A stretch of DNA of 64,000 bases, taken from positions 930,001-994,000 of the forward strand of contig NZ_CP027706.1 of assembly GCF_003850565.1 (NCBI RefSeq). Reading direction: 5' to 3'. This DNA is from Pseudomonas sessilinigenes (GTDB lineage Bacteria; Pseudomonadota; Gammaproteobacteria; Pseudomonadales; Pseudomonadaceae). The notes under the pieces are model-generated. The model saw only the letters and a program-made list of their open reading frames with translations, did not search any database and had not been told where the DNA came from. This document shows, piece after piece, positions 17,721 to 26,830 of this stretch. Both the position numbers and the translations under genes were made by a program. Within the stretch, counting starts at the first letter, position 1; each line of letters begins with the position of its first letter.

Positions 17721-17837
17721 ACTTGATGCACTCGTCGCTGGCTGGCCTGGGACTCCCGGGCCAGGACGCGGCTTTGTCACATCCCCTTCATCGGCGCTGG
17801 CTAAGGTGGCCTCTTTTGACCATGTCAGGGAGTCACC

Positions 17838-19379
17838 ATGAGCGAGTTCAACCTCGGCCGTCGACGGATCATGCAAATCGCCGGGGCGGGGATGTTGATG
17901 CCCAGCCTGGCGCCGGCGGTGATCGCCTCGGTCAAGGATCGGCCCAAGCTCACCGATGGCGTGCAGTCCGGGGACTTGCAGGGCGATCGGGCGATTATCT
18001 GGAGCCGCAGCGACCGCCCGGCGCGGATGGTGGTGGAGTGGGACACCCGCAGCATGTTCACCAACCCGCGACGCCTGGTCTCGCCGCTGGCCGATGCCCG
18101 CACCGACTTCACCGCCCGGGTGGACCTGAGCGGGTTGCCGCTCAACCAGGCGATCTTCTATCGGGTGACCTTCGAGGACGCCCGCACCGGGGTGGCCAGC
18201 GAACCCTGGTTCGGCCATTTGCGCAGCGCCCCGAGCCAGCGCCGGGATATCCGTTTCGTCTGGAGCGGCGACACCGTCGGCCAGGGTTTCGGCATCAACC
18301 CGGACATCGGCGGCATGCGCATCTACGAGGCAATGCGCCTGCGCCTGCCGGACTTTTTTATCCACAGCGGCGACACCATTTACGCCGATGGCCCGGTGCC
18401 GGCTCAATTGACCACCGAGGGTGGGCGCATCTGGCGCAATATCACCACCGAGGCCAAGAGCAAGGTGGCCGAGACCCTGGACGAGTATCGCGGCAACTAC
18501 CGCTACAACCTGCTGGACGAGAACCTGCGCCGGTTCAACGCCGAGGTACCGCAGATCTGGCAGTGGGACGATCACGAGGTGGTCAACAACTGGTCGCCGA
18601 GCAAGCAGCTGGACGAGCGCTACATGGTCAAGGACATCCAGACCCTGGTGGGCCGTGCGCGCCAGGCCTGGCTGGAGTACGCGCCGATGCGCCGGCAGAG
18701 CGCCGATGGTGGCGGGCGGATCTATCGCAAGCTCAGCTACGGGCCGCTGCTGGATGTGTTCGTGCTGGACATGCGCAGCTACCGCGGGCCCAACGACGAC
18801 AACCTCGGCGGCGAGAAGCCGTTCCTCGGCCGTGAACAGCTGGACTGGCTCAAGCGCGAGCTCAAGGACTCCCAGGCGCAGTGGAAGGTGGTGGCGGCGG
18901 ACATGCCCATCGGCCTGGGCGTGCCCGACGGCGAGGTCAGCCCCGGCGTGGCGCGCTGGGAGGCCATCGCCAACGGCGACCCGGGCCCGGCCCAGGGTCG
19001 CGAGCTGGAGATCGCCGAGTTGCTGGCCTACCTGCGCAAGCACCGGGTGCGCAACCATGTGTGGCTGACCGCCGACGTGCATTACTGCGCGGCCCACCAC
19101 TACCACCCGGACCGGGCGGCGTTCCAGGATTTCGAGCCGTTCTGGGAATTCGTCGCCGGCCCGTTGAATGCCGGCAGCTTCGGGCCCAACGTGCTGGACA
19201 AGACCTTCGGCCCCGAGGTGGTGTTCCAGAAGGCGCCGCCGACCCAGAACGCCTCGCCGTTCGCCGGGTTCCAGTTCTTTGGCGAGGTGCAGATCGATGG
19301 CCAGACGACGGAGATGAGCGTGATCCTGCGTGATCTCGATGGCGTGGCGGTGTTCGAGCGCAAGCTGCAACCGGCCTGA
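17838..19379 (+). CDS. phoD: PhoD-like alkaline phosphatase/phosphodiesterase
   Basis: Exported metallophosphoesterase that releases phosphate from esters. The protein has 513 residues. The N-terminus MSEFNLGRRRIMQIAGAGML is a twin-arginine-type signal, so it should be exported folded. Metal and active-site motifs of the PhoD family are visible: GVQSGDL near 35, the WSGDTVGQ and HSGDTIYADGP segments, WDDHEVVNNW, and ADVHYCAAHHY. The start is supported by CAGGGAG eight bases upstream. The gene stands alone after array 2 and is convergent with piuB. Alternative names (PhoX) are excluded by the motif set. Confidence 0.9.
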   Translation: MSEFNLGRRRIMQIAGAGMLMPSLAPAVIASVKDRPKLTDGVQSGDLQGDRAIIWSRSDRPARMVVEWDTRSMFTNPRRLVSPLADARTDFTARVDLSGLPLNQAIFYRVTFEDARTGVASEPWFGHLRSAPSQRRDIRFVWSGDTVGQGFGINPDIGGMRIYEAMRLRLPDFFIHSGDTIYADGPVPAQLTTEGGRIWRNITTEAKSKVAETLDEYRGNYRYNLLDENLRRFNAEVPQIWQWDDHEVVNNWSPSKQLDERYMVKDIQTLVGRARQAWLEYAPMRRQSADGGGRIYRKLSYGPLLDVFVLDMRSYRGPNDDNLGGEKPFLGREQLDWLKRELKDSQAQWKVVAADMPIGLGVPDGEVSPGVARWEAIANGDPGPAQGRELEIAELLAYLRKHRVRNHVWLTADVHYCAAHHYHPDRAAFQDFEPFWEFVAGPLNAGSFGPNVLDKTFGPEVVFQKAPPTQNASPFAGFQFFGEVQIDGQTTEMSVILRDLDGVAVFERKLQPA

Positions 19380-19399
19380 TACACGCCTATGGCCCAGGG

Positions 19400-19487
19400 G
19401 TAGGAGAGCGGCTCGCCTGCGATGAATGCTAACGCGGTGTCCTGGACACACCGCATCGCGCTTATCGCAGGCGGGCCTCGCTCCTGC
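19400..19487. repeat. REP doublet (REPIN-like) between convergent genes
   Basis: GTAGGAG...GCTCGCCTGCGAT at the left pairs with ATCGCAGGCGGGCCTCGCTC at the right, and an inner dyad GCGGTGT...ACACACCGC sits between them. This is two REP elements in opposite orientation, able to form one long hairpin. It lies between the stops of phoD and piuB and probably protects or terminates both transcripts. Confidence 0.7.
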
Positions 19488-19490
19488 AGG

Positions 19491-22022
19491 TCAGTAGACG
19501 TCGCGGCGGTAGCGGCCTTGTTCGATCAGGCGCTCGACCTGTTCGGCGCCCAGCAGCTCGTTGAGCACCTGGTCCACCCCCGAGGCCATGCCTTGCAGGC
19601 TGCCGCAGATGTAGAGCGCGGCGCCGTCGTCGAGCCACTGTTGCAAGGTCTTGGCGGCTTCGCGCAGGCGATCCTGGACGTAGATCTTGTGTTCCTGATC
19701 GCGGGAGAAGGCCAGGTCCAGGCGGCTCAGGTCGCCCCGGGCCAGCCATTCCTGCAGCTCGTCCTTGCAGTAGAAATCATGCTCGGCGTTGCGCTCGCCA
19801 AAGAGCAGCCAGTTGCGTTGCTGGCCCTCGGCGATCCGCGCCTTGAGCAGGCTGCGCAGCCCAGCCAGGCCGGTGCCGTTACCCAGCAGGATCAGCGGGC
19901 AGGGCTCGGCCGGCAGGTGGAAGCCGCTGTTGCGGCGCACCCGCAGGCTGATGCTCGCGCCCACCTGGACATGCTCGGTAAGCCAGCCGGAGCCGATGCC
20001 CAGGCTGCCGTCGGCGTGGCGCTCCTGGCGCACCAGCAGTTCCAGGCAGCCGTCGGCGGCGATCGAGGCGATGGAGTATTCGCGCTGGGTCAGCGGCACC
20101 AGCGCATCCACCAGGGCCTGGGCATGCAGGCCCACCAGGTGGGCGCGGTTCTCCGGTAGCTGGCGGCTGCCCAGGGCCTGTTCCAGGCTTTCTTCCAGGC
20201 CGTCGAGCTGCACCGGGCTCTCGCCGGAAAGCCCCAGGCCCTCGAGGAAGTGTTCCACCAGCCACGGGCAGTTGCGCGGCATGACTTCCACCAGGTCGCC
20301 GGCCAGCCAGCTGCTGGTGCCGGGCGGTTGCAGTTGCAGCCAATAGACCCCGGAGCCGTTGCTCTCGGGGTTGAGCAGGCGACGCTGGCTCAAGGTCCAG
20401 TTGGCGAAGGCCGGGGCTTGCCACAGGTCCACCGGGGCATGGCCGGTGAGCTGGCCCAGTTGTTGTTGCCAGTGGCGCAGGGCGTAGCTGTCGCCACTGT
20501 CGACTTCCACCGGGGTGAACAGGTTGCTGGCGCCCTGGCTCGACAGCCAGGTGTGCAGGCGCCGGGCGAAACCGCAGAACTGCGGGTACTGGCGGTCACC
20601 CAGGCCCAGCACCGCATATTCCAGGCCGTCGAGGGCCAGTTCACGGCCCAGCAGCTTGCGCTCGAAGCCCCGGGCGCTGTCCGGTGCCTCGCCATCGCCG
20701 AAGGTGCTGACCACGAACAACGCCCGCTGGGCACTGCGCAGGTCCTGCTCGCCCAGGCTTGCCAGAGGGCGGACCCGGGCGCCGATGCCGGCGGCCTGCA
20801 ATTGCCCGGCGGTCTGCCAGGCCAGTTGTTCGGCGAAACCGCTCTGGCTGGCAAAGCCGATCAGCCAGCCGTTGGTATCGTCGGGGGCCTGTTCCAGGCC
20901 TTGGCGGGCGTCCTTGATCTGGCGTTTCTTGCGCCGCCGATCCAGGTACAGCAGCCAGCCGGTGATGAAGAACAGCGGCATGCACAGCGAGGCCAGGGTC
21001 AGCACGATGCGCCCCACCAGGCCGAAGTAGCTGCCCACGTGCAGGGCGTAGACACTGGTCAGCAATTGCGCCTTGAAGCTCTTGTCGGCGTAGCGCTCAT
21101 GCCGGCTGATGACGCCGGTGGCCGGGTCCAGGGTGATCTGGTTCAGGGCGCGCTCGTGGGGCGAGTCCTTGAGCAGGTAGAACACCGTCGCCGGCTGCCC
21201 GGCCACGGGCGGCATGCGCACGTTGTAGGCGCTAAGGTCCTTGCCGGCGGCGCTGTAGATGCTGCTCCACATGGCGTTGTAGTCGGCCACCGGGGCCGGG
21301 CCCTTGGCCGGCGGGCCGCCACGCCCGCCCCGGGCGCGCTCGCTGTGTGGCGAGTCGGACAGCAGGCGGGTCAGCCCCTTGCTGTACCACTCGTACGACC
21401 AGTACAGGCCGGTAAGGGCGAACAAGAGGTAGAACAGCAAACACCAGGTGCCGAACACCGCGTGCAGGTCCCAGTTGAAGGCCCGTCCTTTCTTGGCCCA
21501 GTCCAGGGTCAGCCAGGCGCGCCAGCTGGCGACCTGGCGCGGCCAGCGCAGGTACAACCCGGACAGGCAGAAGAAGATCAGGATCAGGGTGCAGGCGCCG
21601 GTGATCTGCCGGCCGCTGTCGCCCATGGCCAGGAACCGGTGCAGTTGCAGCATGAAGCCGAAGAAGCCCTGGCCCACAGCCTCGCCGGTGAACTGGCCGG
21701 TGTAGGGGTCGAAGTAGCGCATCTGCCCACGGCGTTCCCCGGGCGGCGGGGTGTAGAACACCCGCGCGGCATTGCCGCTGTCGGTCTCGACCCAGAGCAT
21801 GGACACGTCCTTGCCCTCGGCCGCCTGGAGCTTGGCCACCAGCTCGGCCGGCGGCAGGGTGCCGGCGGGCAGCTTGTCGACCTGCAGCACCGAGGGGTTG
21901 AGCGCGCGCAGGATCTCGTCCTCGAACGATACCGTGGCCCCGGTGATGCCCATCAGGGCCAGGACCAGCCCGGCGCTGATGCCGAAGAACCAGTGCAGCT
22001 GGAACAGGGTTTTCTTCAACAC
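19491..22022 (-). CDS. piuB: PiuB-like membrane reductase (PepSY-TM, flavodoxin, FNR)
   Basis: Probable inner-membrane ferric/siderophore reductase of the piu iron-uptake cluster. From the GTG at 22022 (preceded by AAGG) it has 843 residues. Residues 1-375 carry a PepSY-associated membrane part with about four spans, including [17 protein letters not shown] and a last one ending [12 protein letters not shown] flavodoxin-like domain follows, beginning [15 protein letters not shown]. The C-terminus is a ferredoxin-reductase module with REYSIASI (FAD), [14 protein letters not shown] (NADPH) and [11 protein letters not shown]. An upstream ATG at 22091 is possible but adds an atypical leader. It lies downstream of piuA, 152 bases away, behind a terminator. 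The gene name rests on neighbourhood with piuA/piuC. Confidence 0.85.
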   Translation of the reverse strand: MLKKTLFQLHWFFGISAGLVLALMGITGATVSFEDEILRALNPSVLQVDKLPAGTLPPAELVAKLQAAEGKDVSMLWVETDSGNAARVFYTPPPGERRGQMRYFDPYTGQFTGEAVGQGFFGFMLQLHRFLAMGDSGRQITGACTLILIFFCLSGLYLRWPRQVASWRAWLTLDWAKKGRAFNWDLHAVFGTWCLLFYLLFALTGLYWSYEWYSKGLTRLLSDSPHSERARGGRGGPPAKGPAPVADYNAMWSSIYSAAGKDLSAYNVRMPPVAGQPATVFYLLKDSPHERALNQITLDPATGVISRHERYADKSFKAQLLTSVYALHVGSYFGLVGRIVLTLASLCMPLFFITGWLLYLDRRRKKRQIKDARQGLEQAPDDTNGWLIGFASQSGFAEQLAWQTAGQLQAAGIGARVRPLASLGEQDLRSAQRALFVVSTFGDGEAPDSARGFERKLLGRELALDGLEYAVLGLGDRQYPQFCGFARRLHTWLSSQGASNLFTPVEVDSGDSYALRHWQQQLGQLTGHAPVDLWQAPAFANWTLSQRRLLNPESNGSGVYWLQLQPPGTSSWLAGDLVEVMPRNCPWLVEHFLEGLGLSGESPVQLDGLEESLEQALGSRQLPENRAHLVGLHAQALVDALVPLTQREYSIASIAADGCLELLVRQERHADGSLGIGSGWLTEHVQVGASISLRVRRNSGFHLPAEPCPLILLGNGTGLAGLRSLLKARIAEGQQRNWLLFGERNAEHDFYCKDELQEWLARGDLSRLDLAFSRDQEHKIYVQDRLREAAKTLQQWLDDGAALYICGSLQGMASGVDQVLNELLGAEQVERLIEQGRYRRDVY

Positions 22023-22104
22023 ATCGACCGCCTTGTTCGTCCTAAGAGGTGAAACACGGCGCGCATTATGCCGTGTGTGAGCGAGAAGCATTCTTCTTTA
22101 CATG

Positions 22105-22137
22105 CAAAAGCCCCAGGCAGCGGATGCATGGGGCTTG
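22105..22137 (-). terminator. Terminator of piuA
   Basis: AAGCCCCA (22108-22115) pairs with TGGGGCTT (22129-22136); read on the minus strand the stem is followed by TTTTGC. It lies just downstream of piuA and before piuB, so piuB expression needs read-through or its own promoter. Confidence 0.8.
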
Positions 22138-22174
22138 GGCACCTGTGGCCGGGGCCACAGGGTGTCGCGATGGA

Positions 22175-24475
22175 TCAGAAGTGGAAGTTGGCACTCATCA
22201 GGGCGGTACGGCCTGCTGCCTGGTTGGCGAAGTGCGCCGCGTATGCCTTGTCGTAGTAGGTCTTGTCCGTCAGGTTCTGCACGTTCAGTTGCAGGTCGAC
22301 GTTCTTGGTCAGCTTGTAGCTGGCCATGGCGTCGTAGCGGGTGTAGGACGGTACGTAGACAGTATTGGCCGCGTCGCCATAGACCTGGTCGACATAGAAA
22401 GCGCCACCACCGACGGTGAGTTTCGGGGTGATGTCGTAGGTGCTCCACAGGCTGAAGCTGTTCTTCGGCGTGTTTGGCATCTGGTTGCCACTGGCCGATG
22501 CAGCGCCAGCGGTGACAGCACCGTTACGGCCTGTCAGGCCTGCGTCCACCAGCTCGCTCTTGAGGTAGCTGTAGCCGGCGAAGACTTGCCACTTGTCGGT
22601 GATCTTGCCGCTGGCGCCCAGTTCGATACCGTCGACGCGGGACTCACCAGCGTTCTGGTAGGTCATGGAGTCCACCAGGATACGGGTGTTCTTTTTCTCG
22701 GTACGGAATACCGCGGCGGTCAGCGAGAGGCGATCATGGAATACGTTCCATTTGGTGCCCAGCTCGTAGTTGACGGTCTCTTCCGGCTGCAGGTCGCTGA
22801 CAGCAGCTCCGGCAGACAAGGGGTTGCCATCCGAGCCTTCACCTACCAAACCACCGGCCGGGGAGGCCGAGGTGGCATAAGAGGCATAAATGCTGCCGTT
22901 TTCGGTGGGTTTCCACACCAGGCCGGCCTGCCAGTTCCAGAACTGGCTGTCATCCTTGATCTTGCTCCTGGCCTTGACCGTGGCCGTGGGTACGGCATTG
23001 GTATTGGCTTCGGTGTCGAAGGTGTCGTAACGCAAGCCAACGTTCAGCAGCCATTGCGGGTCGAGTTCGATAGTGTCGAAGACATAGGCGGCACGGCTGG
23101 TGGCCTTGGTGTTGGTGCCGTTGTAGTTGCGCGCGATGGAGCCCGTCCAGTCGTCATTGGGGTTTGGATTGCCTAGCGACGTACAGCTACCGCCACTCGC
23201 CTTGCCAGGGGTGCAAGTAGGGTTGGAGTTGGGGGATACGGTGTAGCCACTGAACCGGGTTTCTTCGCCGGTGAACTCAAGCCCGGTGGAGTAGTTGTGC
23301 TTGAAGCCCAGTGCATGGAATTCACCAAACAGATCGGTCTGGTTGGTGGTGGTTTCCGTGGTCGATACACGGCTGTTGGCGCGACGCCAGACGGTGCCGA
23401 ACTGGTTGACGTTGTGCTGGCTGTCGTCGGGTTGGGTGAGGATATAGTCCTGGCCGGTGTTGCCATGACGCAGGGTATTTTTCAGCGTCATGTTTTCGTT
23501 CAGATCATGCTCAATGGAGATGGTGCTGATGTCGGCGCGGGTCTTGCGGAAGTCACGATGCTTGAGACCGTAGAAGTTGCTGCTGTCGCCGCCATCGGTA
23601 GGCTTGTCATGCACATGCGGTGCCTTTGCACCGTTGGAGCTGTAGCCATAGGGAATGCCCGAATCCGGCAGGTCGTCGCTTTCCATGTGGTAGTAGCTGA
23701 AGTTGACCCGGGTCGGCGTGCCCATGCCGAAGGTCAGGGAAGGTGCGACACCCCAGCGGTCATAGTTGATGGAGTCGCGACCTGCGACGTTCTGCTCGTG
23801 GCTCATCAGGTTCAGGCGGAACGCTGCGCCTTCGAGGAACTGGCGGTTGACGTCGAGGGTGTAGCGGCGAGTCTGGTCGGAGCCGTAGGTGAAACCACCG
23901 TTGAGGAAGTCCTGCTGCTTGGGCAGCTTGCTCACCAGGTTCAGGCTGCCGCCTGCCGAGCCGCGGCCACCGAACGAGGAGTTCGGGCCCTTGCTGACTT
24001 CCACCGATTCGATATCGAAGATCTCGCGGCTTTGGCCGCCAGTGTCACGCACGCCATCGAGGTAGGTATCGCCTTGTGCATCGAAGCCACGAATGAACGG
24101 GCGATCGCCCTGGGGGTTGCCACCTTCACCAGCACCAAAGGTGATGCCGGGCACGGTGCGCAGCGCATCTTGCAACGAGGTCGCCGCCGTGTCCTTGAGA
24201 ACTTGCTGGGGAATGACAGTCACCGAACGAGGAGTATCCACCAGCGGCGCGGTGTACTTCTGCGAGGAAGCCTTTTCCACCTGATAGGACGTCGCGTCCT
24301 GGGCCTCACCGGTGATGCTGGTGGCTTCCAGGGCAATCGCTCCCGAGGCTTTCTTGCCGGTGTCCTCGGCAGCCTGGACCATGTGCGCAGCAGAGCCGGC
24401 GGTGATGGCGACGCCGATGGCGGATGCCAGCAGGCGTGGCGAACTGACAGCGGATAGTGGTTGTTGGCGTGTCAT
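22175..24475 (-). CDS. piuA: TonB-dependent catecholate-type siderophore receptor
   Basis: Outer-membrane ferric-siderophore receptor energised by TonB, closest in kind to PiuA/Fiu. The ATG at 24475 is chosen because GGGGAGGGG precedes it and a normal signal peptide follows (MTRQQPLS...AAHMVQAAE); 766 residues. The plug domain contains [25 protein letters not shown] and [18 protein letters not shown]. The rest is a 22-strand barrel ending in phenylalanine (SANFHF). A disulphide-bearing loop (NPTCTPGK...GGSCTS) is visible. Divergent piuC starts 208 bases away, and Fur-like sites lie between. In P. aeruginosa, PiuA also admits siderophore-conjugated beta-lactams. Confidence 0.9.
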   Translation of the reverse strand: MTRQQPLSAVSSPRLLASAIGVAITAGSAAHMVQAAEDTGKKASGAIALEATSITGEAQDATSYQVEKASSQKYTAPLVDTPRSVTVIPQQVLKDTAATSLQDALRTVPGITFGAGEGGNPQGDRPFIRGFDAQGDTYLDGVRDTGGQSREIFDIESVEVSKGPNSSFGGRGSAGGSLNLVSKLPKQQDFLNGGFTYGSDQTRRYTLDVNRQFLEGAAFRLNLMSHEQNVAGRDSINYDRWGVAPSLTFGMGTPTRVNFSYYHMESDDLPDSGIPYGYSSNGAKAPHVHDKPTDGGDSSNFYGLKHRDFRKTRADISTISIEHDLNENMTLKNTLRHGNTGQDYILTQPDDSQHNVNQFGTVWRRANSRVSTTETTTNQTDLFGEFHALGFKHNYSTGLEFTGEETRFSGYTVSPNSNPTCTPGKASGGSCTSLGNPNPNDDWTGSIARNYNGTNTKATSRAAYVFDTIELDPQWLLNVGLRYDTFDTEANTNAVPTATVKARSKIKDDSQFWNWQAGLVWKPTENGSIYASYATSASPAGGLVGEGSDGNPLSAGAAVSDLQPEETVNYELGTKWNVFHDRLSLTAAVFRTEKKNTRILVDSMTYQNAGESRVDGIELGASGKITDKWQVFAGYSYLKSELVDAGLTGRNGAVTAGAASASGNQMPNTPKNSFSLWSTYDITPKLTVGGGAFYVDQVYGDAANTVYVPSYTRYDAMASYKLTKNVDLQLNVQNLTDKTYYDKAYAAHFANQAAGRTALMSANFHF

Positions 24476-24524
24476 GTTTTTTCCCCTCCCCGAGGATTTG
24501 AGGCCGCGGAATATAGGTGAAAGA

Positions 24525-24543
24525 AACATTCGTTATCAATTGC
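24525..24543 (-). promoter_or_regulatory. Weak Fur-like box for piuA
   Basis: On the minus strand GCAATTGATAACGAATGTT shares about 11 of 19 positions with the Fur consensus, including GATAA. It lies about 50 bases upstream of the piuA start. Suggestive only. Confidence 0.35.
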
Positions 24544-24631
24544 GAAACATTACTATTCGCAGTGAATTTACATTCTTTACAATTTCTCTTTACGGTTTTT
24601 GCGTTCTCGTTCGTCCCCGGCGTTTTACATG

Positions 24632-24650
24632 GGCAATAAGAATCAATACC
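24632..24650 (+). promoter_or_regulatory. Fur box upstream of piuC
   Basis: GGCAATAAGAATCAATACC matches the 19-base Pseudomonas Fur consensus at 14 of 19 positions, with an intact AGAATCA core. It ends 33 bases before the piuC ATG, where it would cover the promoter. Iron repression of piuC is therefore expected. Confidence 0.6.
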
Positions 24651-24683
24651 ATTGCCGGTCTTTCGCTTCCCAGGTACCTGGCC

Positions 24684-25364
24684 ATGTTGCTGCACATTCC
24701 CGGCGTGTTCACCCGTGATGAAGTAGGGCGCATTCGCGAAGCCCTGGAGCAGGCGGATTGGGCCGATGGCAAGATCACCGCCGGTTACCAGTCGGCCAAG
24801 GCCAAGCACAACCTGCAACTGCCCGAGAGCCACCCGCTGGCCCGGGAGATCGGCGAGGCGATGCTCGAACGCCTCTGGCAGAACCCACTGTTCATGTCCG
24901 CCGCCTTGCCGCACAAGGTGTTCCCGCCGCTGTTCAACTGCTACACCGCAGGGGGCAGTTTCGACTTCCATATCGACAATGCCGTGCGCCAGCCCAAGGG
25001 CAGCGCCGAGCGGGTGCGCACCGACCTGTCCTCGACCCTGTTCTTCAGCGACCCGGAGGACTACGACGGCGGCGAGCTGGAGATCCAGGACACCTACGGT
25101 GTGCAACGGGTCAAGCTGCCGGCTGGCGACCTGGTGCTGTACCCCGGCACCAGCCTGCACAAGGTCAACCCGGTGACCCGGGGTGCCCGCTACGCTTCGT
25201 TCTTCTGGACCCAGAGCCTGGTGCGCGAAGACAGCCAGCGGGCACTGTTGTTCGAGATGGACGGGGCGATCCAGGAGCTGACCCGGGACATGCCCGAACA
25301 CCCCTCGCTGATCCGCCTGACCGGCACCTACCACAACCTGCTGCGTCGCTGGGTCGAGGTGTAG
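24684..25364 (+). CDS. piuC: Fe(II)/2-oxoglutarate-dependent PKHD-type hydroxylase
   Basis: Cytoplasmic dioxygenase encoded beside siderophore receptors; its substrate is not established. The ATG at 24684 gives 226 residues, the size of P. aeruginosa PiuC, and the family start [13 protein letters not shown]. The iron ligands are visible as His-x-Asp in [10 protein letters not shown] and a distal His in [13 protein letters not shown], followed by Arg for 2-oxoglutarate binding. It is divergent from piuA and followed after three bases by the Sel1-repeat gene. The longer frame upstream has no ribosome-binding site. Confidence 0.93.
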   Translation: MLLHIPGVFTRDEVGRIREALEQADWADGKITAGYQSAKAKHNLQLPESHPLAREIGEAMLERLWQNPLFMSAALPHKVFPPLFNCYTAGGSFDFHIDNAVRQPKGSAERVRTDLSSTLFFSDPEDYDGGELEIQDTYGVQRVKLPAGDLVLYPGTSLHKVNPVTRGARYASFFWTQSLVREDSQRALLFEMDGAIQELTRDMPEHPSLIRLTGTYHNLLRRWVEV

Positions 25365-25367
25365 AGC

Positions 25368-26153
25368 GTGACTTTTCAACTACGCCGCGAGGAAAGCCTC
25401 GATGGCGGGCAACTGAGCGCCATGCTCGAAGAGAGCCCGGCCCGCGCGGCCCAGGCAATCCTGCTGGCTGCTGGCGAAGGCCTGGTGGATGCCCAGGCCC
25501 TGCTGGGGCAAATCCTCCTCGACGGCCGGGGTATCGAGCAGGACCAGGCCCTGGCCCTGCGCTGGTTCGGCATCGCCGCCCAGCGCGGCCACCTGATGGC
25601 GCGCAACATGCTCGGCCGCTGCCACGAACACGGCTGGGGCTGCCCGGCGGACGCCAGCATCGCCGCCGGGCATTACCACCAGGCCGCCACAGCCGGGCTG
25701 GACTGGGCCCTGTACAACTACGCCAACCTGCTGGCCACCGGTCGTGGCGTGGAGCAGAACCATGCCCAGGCCCTGGCCTGCTACCAGCGCGCCGCGCAGC
25801 TGGGCCATGCCAAGTCGATGAACCTGCTGGGGCGTTACCTGGAAGAGGGGCTGGTGTGCCCGGCCGATCCCGAAGCGGCCCGGGATTGGTATCGTCGCTC
25901 GGCCGAGGGTGGAGATTTCCGCGGACAGTTCAGCTATGCCGCGGTACTGGCCGATGCCGGGCGGATCGACGAGGCGGTGGATTGGCTGAAACAGGCCCTG
26001 GCGGGCGGCAATCTGAATTTCCTGCGAGTGGCTTGCGCCGAGTTGCTCAATGCCACGCATCCCGAGATTCGCCAACTGGCCCAAGCTTATCATCAGCGCG
26101 CCGCGCAATTGGGTGATGAACGGGATGCAGAGCGGCTTGCTGTGTTGGATTAA
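25368..26153 (+). CDS. Sel1/TPR-like repeat protein, piuC partner
   Basis: Helical repeat protein of 261 residues with a GTG start and GAGGTG eight bases before it. At least four Sel1-type repeats are visible, each with a pattern like A..LLG.....G.GIEQD...A..WF..AA..GH (about residues 37-72, 73-108, 109-144 and 145-180). The family usually mediates protein contacts. There is no signal peptide, so it should be cytoplasmic. It follows piuC by three bases, as the equivalent gene does in P. aeruginosa, so it probably shares its iron control. Function unknown. Confidence 0.85.
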   Translation: MTFQLRREESLDGGQLSAMLEESPARAAQAILLAAGEGLVDAQALLGQILLDGRGIEQDQALALRWFGIAAQRGHLMARNMLGRCHEHGWGCPADASIAAGHYHQAATAGLDWALYNYANLLATGRGVEQNHAQALACYQRAAQLGHAKSMNLLGRYLEEGLVCPADPEAARDWYRRSAEGGDFRGQFSYAAVLADAGRIDEAVDWLKQALAGGNLNFLRVACAELLNATHPEIRQLAQAYHQRAAQLGDERDAERLAVLD

Positions 26154-26207
26154 ATCACTATGATTCAAAGCTAATCGCTTTTAATCATTCTGATGCAGGT
26201 CTGCCTC

Positions 26208-26471
26208 ATGCCCGCGACAAAAGTACTGACCGCCCACATTCCCTTGGATCTGGCGGATAAGGTCGATCAACTGGCTTCTCGCCTGGAGCGCTCCCGTGCC
26301 TGGATCGTGAAGCAAGCATTGGTAGCCTGGGTTGACCAGGAAGAAGAGCGCCGCCGACTGACGCTTGAGGCCTTGGCAGATGTCGATGCTGGAAGGGTTG
26401 TCGATCATCAGTCCGTGCTGGCTTGGGCAGAGAGTCTGTCTGGCGACAACCCTCTGCCTTTACCAAAATGA
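26208..26471 (+). CDS. Ribbon-helix-helix antitoxin (CopG/ParD-like)
   Basis: Antitoxin of 87 residues. The N-terminal segment VLTAHIPLDLADKVDQLASRLERSRAWIVKQAL is a classic RHH DNA-binding fold: a beta strand with alternating polar residues, then two helices around SRAWIV. The acidic C-terminal half would cover the toxin. The ATG at 26208 is preferred over one five codons earlier because it gives the normal short RHH start and GCAGG lies upstream. Its stop overlaps the toxin start as ATGA. Expected to repress its own operon. Confidence 0.88.
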   Translation: MPATKVLTAHIPLDLADKVDQLASRLERSRAWIVKQALVAWVDQEEERRRLTLEALADVDAGRVVDHQSVLAWAESLSGDNPLPLPK

Positions 26472-26746
26472 GACAGCTGAAATGGACGAGCAAGGCGCTA
26501 TCCGATCTGGCTCGGCTTTTTGAATTTCTCGCTCAGGTTAATCGCTCGGCTGCTGCTCGGACCGTGCAATCTCTCGTGCGGGCTCCAGATGCGCTGCTAT
26601 CTAACCCTCGATTGGGAGAGCAGTTGGAGGAGTTCAAGCCGAAGGATGTTCGACGGTTGTTGGTGGGGCATTACGAGGTGCGTTATGAGATTCAAGGCAT
26701 GGTCTTGTCCATCCTGCGTATTTGGCATGTCCGGGAAGATCGTTGA
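26468..26746 (+). CDS. RelE/ParE-superfamily toxin
   Basis: Toxin of 92 residues translationally coupled to the antitoxin. It starts MRQLKWTSKALSDLARLFEF and has the typical LVRAPDALLSNPRLGEQLEE middle and the C-terminal strands VRRLLVGHYEVRYEIQG and ILRIWHVRED. The WHVRED ending favours the ParE branch, which poisons gyrase, over ribosome-dependent RelE; that is an inference. A strong terminator follows. Confidence 0.87.
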   Translation: MRQLKWTSKALSDLARLFEFLAQVNRSAAARTVQSLVRAPDALLSNPRLGEQLEEFKPKDVRRLLVGHYEVRYEIQGMVLSILRIWHVREDR

Positions 26747-26766
26747 GCCACTGAATCGCACGCATA

Positions 26767-26796
26767 AAAAAGCCCATGACAGGTCATGGGCTTTTT
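26767..26796. terminator. Bidirectional terminator between toxin gene and speC
   Basis: AAAAAGCCCATGAC (26767-26780) and GTCATGGGCTTTTT (26783-26796) form a perfect 14-base dyad with A and T runs on both sides. It serves the toxin-antitoxin operon on + and speC on minus. Confidence 0.92.
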
Positions 26797-26830
26797 CTTG
26801 CCGCTTGTCGCTAGCAGCTAGCAGCTGCCT

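Noticed and set aside
17622..19451. 609-codon open frame on minus opposite phoD, extending into CRISPR fossils
   Set aside because: phoD on + has full motifs and a Tat signal; the minus frame has a biased composition and no start signal.
20250..22052. 600-codon open frame on + opposite piuB
   Set aside because: Antisense shadow; low-complexity Gln/Gly/Ala-rich translation and no ribosome-binding site.
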